Below are positions 12,501 through 27,500 of a stretch of DNA of 64,000 bases, piece after piece. How positions within the stretch are numbered: position 1 is the first letter of the stretch; every line of letters begins with the position of its first letter. The notes under the pieces were generated by a model. That model was not told the origin of the DNA. It was given only the letters and a program-made list of their open reading frames with translations, and made no database searches. The DNA is from Arion vulgaris (lineage: Eukaryota > Mollusca > Gastropoda > Stylommatophora > Arionidae). The position numbers were made by a program, and so were the translations under genes. Where the stretch lies: assembly GCA_020796225.1 (NCBI GenBank), contig CM036753.1, positions 930,001 through 994,000 of the forward strand, given 5' to 3'.

Positions 12501-15500
12501 TTTCGCTGTTTGATTGGCCATTATATGATCTGAGCCAGAGTGTTTGGACGTCATCTTACTCTGTGTTGAATGAGCGCATCCGAAAAGCATTGCCCTTTGC
12601 AATGTTTGGGTTTGTACCAGTCAAAGTTTTACATTATCGGCCTTACTTTCTAGCCACGGTGAGTTTATTCCGGAAGGAACATTCTCCTCTGTTTTGAGAA
12701 GGCGTGCCTGCACGTGGCAATTTGCAGTTACTACTATGCATTTTCCCTGTTCCCGGGAAACACTGGACTGGGCAGCGCAAATTGATCTAGAGGTTATTTC
12801 ATTAGGCACTAGCAACGCAACTTAAATTTTACGCTAACCATCACCCACCCCAGTTCTTCTGGGGATGTTAGTTGTCCTTGCAAATTTGGTACAACCATTG
12901 TTTCGGGGGGATGTGCCTCTTGACGACTCGTAACGTGTCCATTCTTACGATTCGTGTTATTTATTCAGCTTTTCCCATCGGCCAGGAGAGACTGCAGAAA
13001 GTCATTCTGGGATTCTGTTCGTCTGTGTTGCGAGTAGATCTCGTATAGCGTAACTACTCTTGCACCACTACTTAATACTAGAGTAGCTAACCCTTGATCC
13101 CTACCCGCTTAGCCAGACAAGATCCGCTGTCTGTTTTCAGAAGCCACCATGTGGAGGTGGGGTAGGATCTTGATTAGTGCCAGCTCACTAAACCTGGCGC
13201 GACATCCCTATGACTGTGCCTTTAACCCCATGGCTGTCCTAATTCCCTTGCTACTCACAAAGACCCTGGGCAGGATTCACACATGAAAGCTTTTATCTAA
13301 GTCAGTCTGAAATATGATATCTGAGATAGAATTCTGTCAGTGAAAGGATTCTCACATGAAAGCTTTTATCTAAGTCAGTCTGAAATATGATTTCTGAGAT
13401 AGAGTTCTGTCAGTGAAAGGATTCACACAGGAAACTTTTATCTAGGCAGTCTGAATATGATATCTGAGATAGAGTTCTGTCAGTGAAAGATAGAAAGATA
13501 ATGAGATGACTTCTGACTTTTGTTTATTAATATCAAACAAAATATGTGATCATATGCTTGTTTTCATTATGCTCTCACTATCTCTCTCTCTCACACACAC
13601 ACGCACACACTGTGTATATATCATATTACAGGTGAATTTGATAACCATATTTGATAACCATATTTGATAACCATATTTGATCATATGCTTGTTTTCATTA
13701 TGCTCTCACAAACTGTGTATATTATCATATTACAGGTGAATTTGGTAACCAATCAGCTGTTTACTTCAGAAGCAATGGAGAAGACATCTTTGGTAAGATA
13801 ACAATTGTGTGCACGATAATCCATTGTCTACAATTGTGTGCACGATGATCCATTGTCTACAATTGTGTGTGATCGATGATCCATTGTCTACAATTGTGTG
13901 GATGATGATCGTTGTCTACAATTGTGTGGATGATGATCCATTGTCTACAATTGTGTGGATGATGATCCATTGTCTACAATTGTGTGGATGATGATCCATT
14001 GTCTACAATTGTGTGGATGATAGACTTGGTCTACAATTGTGTGGATGATAGAGACTTGTGTAACATAATATTAAGGCTGTGGAACATATACAGAGACTTG
14101 TGGTAAAACATAATATCTAAGAGACTTGTGGTAAAACATAATATCTAAGAGACTTGTGGTAAAACATAATATCTAAGAGACTTGTGGTAAAACATAATAT
14201 CTAAGAGACTTGTGGTAAAACATAATATCTAAGAGACTTGTGGTAAAACATAATATCTAAGAGACTTGAGACTTGTGGTAAAACATAATATCTAAGAGAC
14301 TTGTGGTAAAACATAATATCTAAGAGACTTGAGACTGGGTAAAACATAATATCTAAGAGACTTGTGGTAAAACATAATATCTAGAACGAGACTTGTGGTA
14401 AAACATAATATCTAAGAGACTTGTGGTAAAACATAATATCTAAGAGACGTGGTAAAACATAATATCTAAGAGACTTGTGGTAAAACATAATATCTAAGAG
14501 ACTTGTGATAAAACATAATATCTAAGAGACTTGTGGTAAAACATAATATCTAAGAGACTTGTGGTAAAACATAATATCTAAGAGACTTGTGGTAAAACAT
14601 AATATCTAAGAGACTTGTGGTAAAACATAATATCTAAGAGACTTGTGGTAAAACATAATATCTAGAGATTGAGCTTGTGGTAAAACATAATATCTAAGAG
14701 ACTTGTGGTAAAACATAATATCTAAGAGACTTGAGACTGTGTAAAACATAATATCTAAGAGACTTGTGGTAAAACATAATATCTAAGAGACTTGAACTCT
14801 GTGGTAAAACATAATATCTAAGAGACTTGTGGTAAAACATAATATCTAAGAGACTTGTGGTAAAACATAATATCTAAGAGACTTGTGGTAAAACATAATA
14901 TCTAAGAGACTTGTGGTAAAACATAATATCTAAGAGACTTGTGGTAAAACATAATATCTAAGAGACTTGTGGTAAAACATAATATCTAAGAGACTTGTGG
15001 TAAAACATAATATCTAAGAGACTTGTGGTAAAACATAATATCTAAGAGACTTGTGGTAAAACATAATATCTAAGAGACTTGTGGTAAAACATAATATCTA
15101 AGAGACTTGTGGTAAAACATAATATCTAAGAGACTTGTGGTAAAACATAATATCTAAGAGACTTGTGGTAAAACATAATATCTAAGAGACTTGTGATAAA
15201 ACATAATATCTAAGAGACTTGTGGTAAAACATAATATCTAAGAGACTTGTGGTAAAACATAATATCTAAGAGACTTGTGGTAAAACATAATATCTAAGAG
15301 ACTTGTGGTAAAACATAATATCTAAGAGACTTGTGGTAAAACATAATATCTAAGACTTGTAAAAATTAAGGCTACTCTTGTGGTCATATCATGCGGTTTC
15401 CTGTTGTAGATATTCCTGACGAAACACGTAATCACAAAGTACTGTAGTTTTACAAATTACAAAAATAATGACAAAATTCAGCAACGTTTCGACCAACAAG

Positions 15501-18500
15501 GCCTTTATCAAGCAAACGAACAACAGGAGTGATGAATTTAAAAAATTGCATATGGACGACTACATACGGAGACATACAAACGTTTCTAATGAAAATCTGG
15601 GAATAAAACGAATAACGAAATAAATGTAACACAAAAACACACATAAAAACTAGAAATAGAAAAGAAGAGAAACAATAAAACATCAAGTAAATATATAGCT
15701 TGAATACATACAACATATGCACATATAGGTTACAAGGCATGAAAAGAGAAAGTACTAAGAAGCATAGGAATGTAATACGTTGAGCCCACTGGTCGCAAGG
15801 TACCATACAATAAAATCAACTGATTCTCCAGAGCAAATCGACTGCGATCATCCTAGGAACATGATTGGATGACTGTGACCTGGACATCGTGAGCTCCTAA
15901 ATGGCCAGTATCATTGAAATGGGTTGCTACAGTGGTCACAGAGCATTGGCGTATGTCGCGCAAGTGTTGGGCGAATCGGTCACTAAGCCTCTTGCCTGTC
16001 TCGCCGATATAATCCTTGTTACACCGCTTACAGATAATGGCATAGATAAGATTACGGGACTAGCATGGGAAACCATCTTCAATAACAAATGTGGTTAAAG
16101 GAAAAGATACAGTACGCGTCTGTATCACATAAGCACATGTGTTGCAACGCCGAGCGCACGCTGGACAGTGCCAAAATGAGTGGATATTGGACTTAAAGCG
16201 ACTGTGTACCAACATATCCTTAAGACTTCTGTCCTGTCTGTAAACCACCAAAGGATAGTTGGGAAAGACTGAACGGGTCTCAGGATCTGACTTAAGGATA
16301 GACAGATGACGGAATGAAACAATTTTAAAAATTTTTTTAAATTTGTCACTCCCGTTGTTCGTTTGCTTGATAAAGGCCTTGTTGGTCGAAACGTTGCTGT
16401 ATATTGTCATTGTTTTTGTAATGTGTAAAACTACAGTACTTTGTAATTACATGTGTTGCTAATCAAATAGTTTGACTACAATCTCTCATATCTGTATATT
16501 GTAGATATTTCTGAAGAATTATACTCACAATTATTTCTTAATGTATATTTTCACCTTGTCAGTTGAGATCAGAATGAGAGTTATAAAGTGCTACATAGAA
16601 CCAATACTGACATACGGATGCGAGTCATGGACAATAAACAAACATATAGAAAAATCTCTGAGGGCCACAGAGATCCGGTTTTACTGAAGAATGATGAGAA
16701 TCCCATGGACTGCTAAAATGAATAATGTTGAGGTGTTGAATGAGATCAAGACACAGAGAAAGCTAATCATCAATATAAGAAAGAGGCAGTCATCATTTTT
16801 CGGACATGTTATGAGGAGGGAAGGTTTAGAACACATTGTAACAAATGGTAAAATAGAGGGTAGACGAGACAGAGGAAGACAGAGAGAGAAAATTTTTGAT
16901 AGCCTGACTTCATGGCACAGTAGAGCGTCAATATCTGAGTTGATAGCAAACACCAAAGATAGAGATTTGTGGTGATCCATGATTGCCTACGCCAGCCGGC
17001 ATGGCACCTGATGATATTTTCACCTTTCTTCGAGTTCTATTCAATACTATTTTCATTTGACTATGGTAGCTAGTGGTGACTCCATATTTATTTCATTTGA
17101 CTATGGTAGCTAGTGGTTTCATTTGACTATGGTAGCTAGTGGTTTCATTTGACTATGGTAGCTAGTGCATTTCATTTGACTATGGTAGCTAGTGGTGACT
17201 CATATTTATTTCATTTGACTATGGTAGCTAGTGGTTTCATTTGACTATGGTAGCTAGTGGTTTCATTTGACTATGGTAGCTAGTGGTTTCATTTGACTAT
17301 GGTAGCTAGTGGTTTCATTTGACTATGGTAGCTAGTGTATCATATTTTCATTTGACTATGGTAGCTAGTGGTACTCATATTTATTTCATTTGACTATGGT
17401 AGCTAGTGGTTTCATTTGACTATGGTAGCTAGTGGTTTCATTTGACTATGGTAGCTAGTGGTTTCATTTGACTATGGTAGCTAGTGATGACTCCATATTT
17501 ATTTCATTTGACTATGGTAGCTAGTGGTTTCATTTGACTATGGTAGCTAGTGGTTTCATTTGACTATGGTAGCTAGTGGTTTCATTTGTCTATGGTAGCT
17601 AGTGGTTTCATTTGTCTATGGTAGCTAGTGGTTTCATTTGACTATGGTAGCTAGTGATGACTCCATATTTATTTCATTTGACTATGGTAGCTAGTGATGA
17701 CTCCATATTTATTTCATTTGACTATGGTAGCTAGTGATGACTCCATATTAATTTCATTAGTATTAACATTGATCAGAGTTTGTCAAATCTTCCATGACAA
17801 AAAATGGAGTTTTGTTTGTGGTAGTTGCTGATGATTTCCCCAAATCTACTCGATGTAACAATACACATTGGAGGGCTGTTCTTATACATCCTCTGTGAAT
17901 TTTTGTCAAATATAGTTGTCAAACTTTGTGAACAATTGTCAAATATAGTTGTCAAACTTTGTGAACAATTGTCAAATATAGTTTTTCAACTTTGTGAACA
18001 ATTGTAAAATATATTTTTCCAACTTTGTGAACAATTGTAAAATATAGTTTTCCAACTTTGCATGAAACAATTACTATGTAAAATATAGTTTTCCAACTTT
18101 GTGAACAATTGTAAAATATAGTTTTCAAACACTGAAAATATTTCAACAAATCTATAATCTCTTTCTCGGACATGTTATTTATTTTGATTGTTGCATTCAT
18201 ATTGGAAGTTGAAGATGGATAAGTGGGACATTATTCAGTTACTTAACTATTGCTTGTTGTATTGTTATTAGAAACTGAAGATGGATACATTATTCAGTTA
18301 CTTAACTATTGCTTGTTGTATTGTTATTGGAAACTGAAGATGTATACATTATTCAGTTACTTAACTATTGCTTGTTGTATTGATATTGGAAACTGAAGAT
18401 GGATATATTATTCAGTTACTTAACTATTGCTTGTTGTATTGTTATTGGAAACTGAAGATGGATACATTATTCAGTTACTTAACTATTGCTTGTTGTATTG

Positions 18501-21500
18501 TTATTGGAAGCTGAAGATGGATACATTATTCAGTTACTTAACTATTGCTTGTTGTATTGATATTGGAAACTGAAGATGGATACATTATTCAGTTACTTAA
18601 CTATTGCTTGTTGTATTGTTATTGGAAGCTGAAGATGGATACATTATTCAGTTACTTAACTATTGCTTGTTGTATTGTTATTGGAAGCTTAAGATGGATA
18701 CATTATTCAGTTACTTAACTATTGCTTGTTGTATTAAAATTGGAAACTGAAGATGGATACATTATTCAGTTACTTAACTATTGCTTATTGTATTTTTATT
18801 GGAAACTGAAGATGGATAAGTGGGACATTATTCAGTTACTCAACTATTGCTTGTTGGATGGGGACAGGACTAATGATGTTGAATCTGTCCTGTTAAAAAC
18901 AGGGAAAAGTAAAAGTAAAGGAACCCTTTCATACCTTGTGGTATATAGGTCAATACAGTGTTAGGCCTGTATTTTCATTGACCGTCGGCACACAATGGGT
19001 GATGTGGTCAGCATCACGCCGGCCGCCTTTACTTCCCAGAGCATGTCTGGTACCCATTTGAGGCTGGGTCGACCTGAGAGCCGTCATGGTCGGGAAAAAT
19101 TCCACGCACATTGCGGGAGCTGAACCCAGACCACCAGCCTTGCCAAGCGAGTTCACTAACAACTGCGCTACAGCGGTCTCGTTAAAAAACAGGACCAGGG
19201 CAAAGTCACGTTTTACAAGCGCTTTCACGTTTTGATAACCAAACGACACTTAGCGTGGCGGAATGTAAACGCGCCACTTCAAACGCCACTTAGCGTGGCG
19301 TTTGGTCCACTAAGAGTTAAGGAGTTTTAAATTGATACTTTGTACAACCAGGACTGGGCAGCAGAGAAGCAGAGTAAGAAGTGTGGTTAACCAGTGAGCC
19401 ATGGGAACTATCAGTAGCAACATGCCTTTCAAAGTCTGCTGGGAGAGACTGTGAACCCATGCATCCGCCCAGAGTGCAGTTATGCCATCATAACTTATAT
19501 TGATTTTTTTTTGTCAACATTATTTTCAGTTGATAGAAATTTTCATTTTCTGCTTGTTTTATCCATGTCAGGAAACCAACAACAAAGATGGTTTGGCTGA
19601 GACACAGACAGGAGAATCAAATGTAAGATTTGGCTAGACAGTAATTTTTGAATGTCTGTCTCATTCCTTTCCCTTATATCTTATTCTGTCACCAGGATCA
19701 GGTCGGGTGGATAGACTCTCACGAAATGATCCAGTCTCACAATCAGATGATACCAGGATCAGCGTGGAGAGGTTCTGTAAGGATCGAAAGTGGATAGACC
19801 TCACAAATGTCCAGTCTCAATCAGTGATACCATGGAGAGGTCAGGTCAGTGGATAGACCTCACAAATGTCCAGTCTCAATCAGCTGATACCATGGGGAGG
19901 TCTGGTAAGTGGATAGACCTCACAAATGTCCAGTCTCAATCAGCTGATACCATGGGAGGTCAGGTCGATGAGACTAATGACAATGCTCAGGACTGAATGT
20001 CTCAGTTCTTCAATCAGCTGATACCATGGGGAGGTCTGGTAAGTGGATAGACCTCACAAATGTCCAGTCTCAATCAGCTGATACCATGGGGAGGTCAGGT
20101 CAGTGGATAGACCTCACAAATGCCCAGTCTCAATCAGCTGATACCATGGAGAGGTCTGGTCAAGTGGATAGACCTCACAAATGCCCAGTCTCAATCAGCA
20201 GATGATGAAGAGGATGTAACCAGGAATGTGTTTTAACAAATCATCATCATCAAGGTGCATATCCTTTATAGGACGTTGCTCTCTTTGCAACACATCTGAA
20301 ATTCACCCTGTCTCTAGCCAGTTCACCCACTTTGTCGATGGTCATATTCATGGTTTCTTTAATATCTTGTAGCCATTTTCTGCTTGGTCTGCTTCCTGGG
20401 ACCCTGCCCTCTAGTATTGTTCTTTCCAAGCCATCGTGACGCTTGATGTGACCAAAGTATGTAATTTTTCTGTATAGTATGTTGTTTATCAGCCAATTCT
20501 CTTTAACATTTAGTTCTTCAGGATATCAATGTTCTTTATTTTTTCAGTCCATGGTATTCGTAGGATCTTTCTGTAGCATTTAGTTTCGAAGGACTGGATT
20601 TTCGTTCTTATTTTTCTGTAATAGTCCATGATTCACAACCATAAGTAGCCACTGGGAAAATGTATGCTCTCAATATTTTTACATGTTCTTCATTGTGTTT
20701 AACTTCTTGATTGCTATAGCCAATCTTCTTGAGATCTCTTTGGAGCAGTCACCGTTATTATTAATTATTGAGCCCAAGTATTCGTTTTAACAAATATGTT
20801 TTATTTTGCTAACAATATATATTTTTTTACAGTCATATGACTGGACAGTCATTGAAGACGAAGAAGAGCAGAAGAACATTTACTTCTCACCTGAGCTAGG
20901 CAATGTGATATTTGCTAGTGCCATTGATGGCTGGGGATTCACGTAAGTTACAATCTGTGTAAACATCTTGAATTTCTCACATGTGATGGTTAGCTAGAGT
21001 TGATATTTGATATTTTCTAGTACTTTGAAACTCTCTCTTCTATATTTGAAAATATGTTTGACATTACATAATGACCACATATATATATATATATATATGA
21101 TATTTTTCTAACACATTGATATCTCTCCTCTATATTTGAAAATAGGTTTGACATTATGTAATGACCATCTCTCATCTAAATGTGAAAATATGTTTACATT
21201 ACTAATGACCACATATATATATGATATTTTCTAACACATTGATATCTCTCATCTAAATGTAAAAATATGTTTGACATTACATAATGACCACATATATATA
21301 TATATTTTTCTAATACATTGATATCTCTCATTATATTTGCAAATATGTTTGACATTACATAATGACCTCATATATATAGTATTTTTCTACACATTGATAT
21401 CTCTCATCTAAATGTGAAAATATGTTTGACATTACATAATGACACCACATATATAATATCAATGTATTGTATGCCAACAAATGACCACATATATAATCAT

Positions 21501-24500
21501 AATGTATTGTATGCCAACAAATGTGAATTATCTAATAGATGTTTAATCTCTTCCCTGGGCTGCTCTCAGTATGTGTGACTTTGCTCGGATGTACGCAGCC
21601 AAGTTGGGTGTCAGAGAGCAGATACTTCACAAGACTCTGTGGGGAGACTACTTTATGAATATGAAAGCTAAGCGTATCATGAAAGGAGCACAGGTATGTT
21701 ATGTTCACATCTTCTAATGTATTCAACAACTGTCAACAAATTCATGAAAGGAGCACAGGTATGTTATTTTCACATCTTCTAATGTATATAACAACTGTCA
21801 ACAAATTAAATCACTTTCCAACATGTCTTCTTTGTTATAATTTCAGAGAATGTTGGCCTTTTTTTTCTTGGTGTGACCTTGTGACTAGTCCTAAAAAGGA
21901 CTTTGTTGAATGATGTGCTTTTATGTGTTCTAGTTTGTGTGTATAGTGCTGATGAGGACTTGTGTTGATCTAGTGTGTGTGCGGTTCTAGGACTTTATGT
22001 TGATCTAGTGTGCGTGCGGTTCTAGTTTGTCGCTGCTGGTGGATTTGGTTGAGGATATGTTTATGCTGGCATCTTGATAACTTATGTGCTGATGGTAATC
22101 CTGGTGGACCATGGACTGTGTGCTGTCTTGGTATATACTCAGAGATCAGGCGAATGATTCATTCACCTAGTGTCTTGAGTGTATCATTCACCTAGTGTCT
22201 TGAATGTATCATTCTAGTGTCTTGAGTGTATCATTCACCTAATGTCTTGAGTGTATCATTCACCTATTGTCTTGAGTGTATCATTCACCTAGTATCTTGA
22301 GTGTATCATTCACCTAGTGTCTTGAGTGTATCATTCACATAGCGTCTTGAGTGTATCATTCACCTAATGTCTTGAGTGTATAATTCACCTAATGTCTTGA
22401 GTGTATCATTCACCTAGTTTCTTGAGTGTATCATTCACCTAATGTCTTGAGTATCATTCACCTAGTGTCTTGAGTGTATCATTCACCTAGTGTCTTGAGT
22501 GTATCATTCACTAGCGTTTGAGTGTATCATTCACCTAATGTCTTGAGTGTATATTCACCTAATGTCTTGAGTGTATCATTCACCTAGTTTCTTGAGTGTA
22601 TCATTCACCTAATGTCTTGAGTATCATTCACCTAGTGTCTTGAGTGTATCATTCACCTAATGTCTTGAGTGTATCATTCACCTAGTGTCTTGAGTGTATC
22701 ATTCACCTAATGTCTTGAGTATCATTCACCTAGTGTCTTGAGTGTATCATTCACCTAGTGTCTTGAGTGTATCATTCACCTAATGTCTTGAGTATCATTC
22801 ACCTAGAGTCTTGAGTGTATCATTCACCTAGTGTCTTGAGTGTATCATTCTAGTGTCTTGAGTGTATCATTCACCTAATGTCTTGAGTGTATCATTCACC
22901 TATGTCTTGAGTTATCATTCACTAGTGTCTTGAGTGTATCATTCACCTAGTGTCTTGAGTGTATCATTCACCTAGTGTCTTGAGTGTATCATTCACCTAG
23001 TGTCTTGAGTGTATCATTCACCTAGTGTCTTGAGTGTATCATTCACCAAGTGTCTTGAGTGTATCATTCACCTAGTGTCTTGAGTGTATCATTTACCTAG
23101 TGTCTTGAGTGTATCATTCACCTAGTGTCTTGAGTGTATACCTGGTCTCTGAATTGGCAACCATCTCCTGCTGGCAAACAACACTCCAAGGTATTCACCA
23201 GCCCATCTTGCCGCTATGTTGATGAGGTACTACATCATCAGAACAGAGACAGCACATCAAACTGTGTTCTCAACAGTATATTGACAATATTAGCCATCAA
23301 TGATAATTAGCTTGTCTTCATTTCATGAACGTATCAATGTTTTACTTACTCCTACCTAGAGCTTGATAAACAAAGTATTACTTACTCCTACCTAGAGCTT
23401 GTATTTCATGATTGTATCAATGTTTTACTTACTTCTACCTAGAGCTTGATAAACAAAGTTTTACTTACTTCTACCTAAAGCTTGATAAACAAAGTATTAC
23501 TTACTCCTACCTAGAGCTTGATAAACAAAGTTTTACTTACTTCTACCTAGAGCTTGATAAACAAAGTTTTACTTACTTCTACTGAGGTTGATAACAAAGT
23601 TTTTACTTCTACCTAGAGCTGATAAACAATGTTTTACTTACTCTACCTAAAGCTTGATAAACAAGGTATTACTTCTCCTACCTAAGTTGTATTTATAATA
23701 TCAATGTTACTTACTCTACCTAGAGCTTGATAAACAAAGTGCTACTTACTTCTACCTAGAGCTTGATAAACAATGTTTTACTTACTCCTACCTAGAGGTT
23801 GTATTTCATGAATGTATCAATGTTTACTTACTCTACCTAGAGCTTGAAAAAGACAAGTTACTTACTTCTACCTAGAGCTTGATAAACAAGTATTACTTAC
23901 TTCTACCTAGAGCTTGATAAACAATGTTACTTACTCTACCTAGAGTTGTATTTCATAAGTATCAATGTTTACTTACTCTACCTAGAGCTTGATAACAATG
24001 TTACTTACTTCTACCTAGAGCTTGATAAACAAAGTATTACTTACTTCTACCTAGAGCTTGATAAACAATGTTTTACTTACTCTACCTAGAGTTGTATTTC
24101 ATGAATGTATCAATGTTTTACTTACTCTACCTAGAGCTTGATAAACAAGTATTACTTACTCTACCTAGAGCTTGATAAACAAGTATTACTTACTTACCTA
24201 GAGCTTGATAAACAAGTATTACTTACTTCTACCTAGAGCTTGATAAACAAAGTGTTACTTACTTCTACCTAGAGCTTGATAAACAAAGTGTTACTTACTC
24301 CTACCTAGAGCTTGATAAACAAAGTGCTACTTACTTCTACCTAGAGTTGTATTCAATGTACAATGTTTTACTTACTCCTACCTAGAGCTTGATAAACAAA
24401 GTGTTACTTACTCCTACCTAGAGGTTGTATTTCATGAATGTATCAATGTATTACTTACTTCTACCTAGAGCTTGATAAACAAAGTTTTACTTACTCCTAC

Positions 24501-27500
24501 CTAGAGCTTGATAAACAAAGTTTTACTTACTTCTACCTAGAGGTTGTATTTCATGAATGTATCAATGTATTACTTACTTCTACCCAGAGCTTGATAAACA
24601 AAGTATTATTCAATATACAAATCCAATATTTTCTGGAATTATTAGAATATTATAATATGGTCATCTAAACAGGAATGCATAAAACCTTATTAACATAACA
24701 TTGGTTTCCATTCAAGCCATATTGGTTTCATTAAGCCATATTGGTTTCATCAAGCCATATTTGTAGTGAGGTGTTCAGGAATATGACAAGACACAGAGGA
24801 TTAATTTATTGTTATTGATCTCAAATTGTTAACTTTGTTTTCCCTCAGTCAAAGGGAAAGAAGCCATTATTTGTTCAGTTTGCATTGGATAACATCTGGG
24901 CAGTCTATGAAGCTGTCTTAGAAAAAAGGTAATGAAATCTAAGAGTTACTTTATAAATGTTAGTTTGTAAATCTCTTTCATTATTGTGTCCAATGTTTAT
25001 TTACTGTCTTGTTGTCACCATTGTCCTGGTTGTCCCCCTGCCTCGTCTTCCAGTAACCATGCCATCCATTATTGCTCTCTCTAAACCACTATGACAATTA
25101 ATGTGAACAAAGCAGAGTGGTTACCGGGTCCCAAAGAAGAAGAATGTGAGCAAAATATTTCAGTTTATTACCTTTAGTTGTTGTTTTTGTTGTTGTTTGC
25201 ACTGGCTCTCATTTCAGATGTAGTCATGGTGCCTAATGTCATGCCTCTGACTGACTTTTGCATGAAGTCTTGCTCTCCTTATCAGTGTCGTTCGCTATTC
25301 AGGCAAACCTTATTCCAACTTGAGAATGAATATCTTTATTGATAGAGAGATAGCTATTTATCAGAGATTGTCTTAGACAGAAATCATGAGAGGAAACTCT
25401 TACAAGATATCTGACTGAAATAACATGTCACATCCTTCTCTCTATTGGTGATATTTCTCTAGAACTCACTGGTAGACTTTTCTATTTTCACTCATGGTTA
25501 ACCCATTGCTTTGCATTGAGAAGTATTTCCACTCAGTGGTTAACCCATTGCTTTGCATTGAGAAGTATTTCCACTCAGTGGTTAACCCATTGCTTTGCAT
25601 TGAGAAGTATTTCCACTCAGTGGTTAACCCATTGCTTTGCATTGAGAAGTTTGAATCTGGACCATGCTGTTCTCTTCAAGGGTGCTTTTGTTCATTAGAT
25701 CCCTAGAATTGTTGGAGCTACAGAGTTTGTACTTTGTGAAATACTCTTGGAAAATGGCATGCTATTTCTGCAGAGAGGGAACAGGGCCATATGAGGAAAG
25801 TCTGGTGCAATAAAGTTATCCCTTTGTCTTTAGACACTTTTATATTACAGCCTAGACTTTGCTCTACTGTCTGTTGACAATAATTCTGTTATGCTGCTTC
25901 GTTCAGACAGTAATTCATGTTTACTTTGCTATCATTATCTAGTCTGTGCAGTAATTCATGTTATGCTACCGTCTGTCGGCAGTAATTCATGTTATGCTAC
26001 TGTCTGTCACCAGTAATTCATGTTATCCTACTGTCTGTCGACAGTAATTCATGTTATGCTACTGTCTGTCAACAATAATTCATGTTATGTTTCTGTCCAA
26101 AATTTAGTAATTCAATGTTGTAACTGAACAAGAAATTACAAATATCAAATTTCCTGCATTGTCCTGTTTGTGTCATCTTTCAGAGACAGTGTCATGACAG
26201 AGAAAATTGTCAAATCATTAGATTTGACACTTGCACCTAAAGATCTGAAAAACAAAGACAGCCGAAACCTGCTACAATCTATTATGGGACAGTGGCTCCC
26301 TCTATCAGATGCAGTGTTGGGTAAGTTCATAATCTAATGATGCCAATCAAACCAATATAGCTTCAGTAATATATACTACTTTTATGTTCATGTCAATTGC
26401 TCACACTAAACCAATATAGCTTCAGTAATATATACTACTTTTATGTTCATGTCAATTGCTCACACTAAACCAGTATAGCTTCAGTAATATATACTACTTT
26501 TATGTTCATGTCAATTACTCACACTAAATCATTCAACTTATCATCAGGAAAGTCAGAGACAGAATATTCACCATAAAAAGGGTTTTAGTTGGACCAGACA
26601 GATCATTCCTATATCGAACAAGTCAGTTATCAACAGAATCATCTTATGGAACAAGGTTCCTAGTTAGGTCCAGACAGAATCATTCAACTTATCATCATCA
26701 GGAACAAGGTTTCTAGTTAGGTCCAGACAGAATCATTCAACTTATCATCAGGAACAAGGTTCCTAGTTAGGTCCAGACAGAATCATTCAACTATCATCAT
26801 CATTCAGTTAGGAGACAGAATCATTCTCATGAAAGGTTCTAGTTAGTCCAGACAGAATCATTCAACTTATCATCAGGAACAAGGTTCCTGTTGTCAAGAT
26901 CATTCACTTCATGGACAAGTTCCTAGTTAGGTCGACAGAATCATTCAACTTATCATCAGGAACAAGGTTCCTAGTTAGGTCCAGACAGAATCATTCAACT
27001 TATCATCAGGAACAAGTTCTAGTTATCAACAGAATCATTCAAGTCATAGACAAGGTTTCGTGTCCCGACAGAAGCTCATTCAACTTATCATCAGGAACAA
27101 GGTTCCTAGTTAGGTCCAGACAGAATCATTCAACTTATCATCGAACAGTTCAGTTGATCAGACAGAATCATTACATCACAAAAGGGTTCCTAGTTAGGTC
27201 CAGACAGAATCATTCAACTTATCATCAGGAACAAGGTTCCTAGTTAGTCAGACAGAATCATTCAACTTATCATCAGGAACAAGGTTCCTAGTTAGGTCCA
27301 GACAGAATCATTCAACTTATCATCAGGAACAAGGTTTCTAGTTAGGTCCAGACAGAATCATTCAACTTATCATCAGGAACAAGGAGTTCCGAAGAAACAA
27401 GTTTCCAGACAGAATCATTCAACTTATCATCAGGAACAAGGTTCCTAGTTAGGTCCAGACAGAATCATTCAACTTATCATCATCAGGAACAAGGTTCTAG

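Larger units (their letters stand above)
11158..13264 (+). mobile_element. ~2.1-kb block between 33-bp direct repeats (composite insertion)
   Basis: The phrase atggctgtcctaattccc plus tgctactcaca occurs at both ends (11160-11193 and 13230-13264). The left part is the RT relic at 11195-11700; the rest (11700-13230) has higher GC than the surroundings and recurring gaggtcgttccg phrases but no readable protein. The repeats could be target-site duplications of one insertion or an old duplication. Confidence 0.55.

Noticed and set aside
13620..13680. Separate EFL1 exon after the first catattacag
   Set aside because: After gtgaatttgataacc the sequence decays into a 13-bp repeat, and only the second copy continues with EFL1 coding.
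22150..23140. CRISPR-like regular repeats
   Set aside because: Units are head to tail with no unique spacers, and the surroundings are a spliced animal gene.
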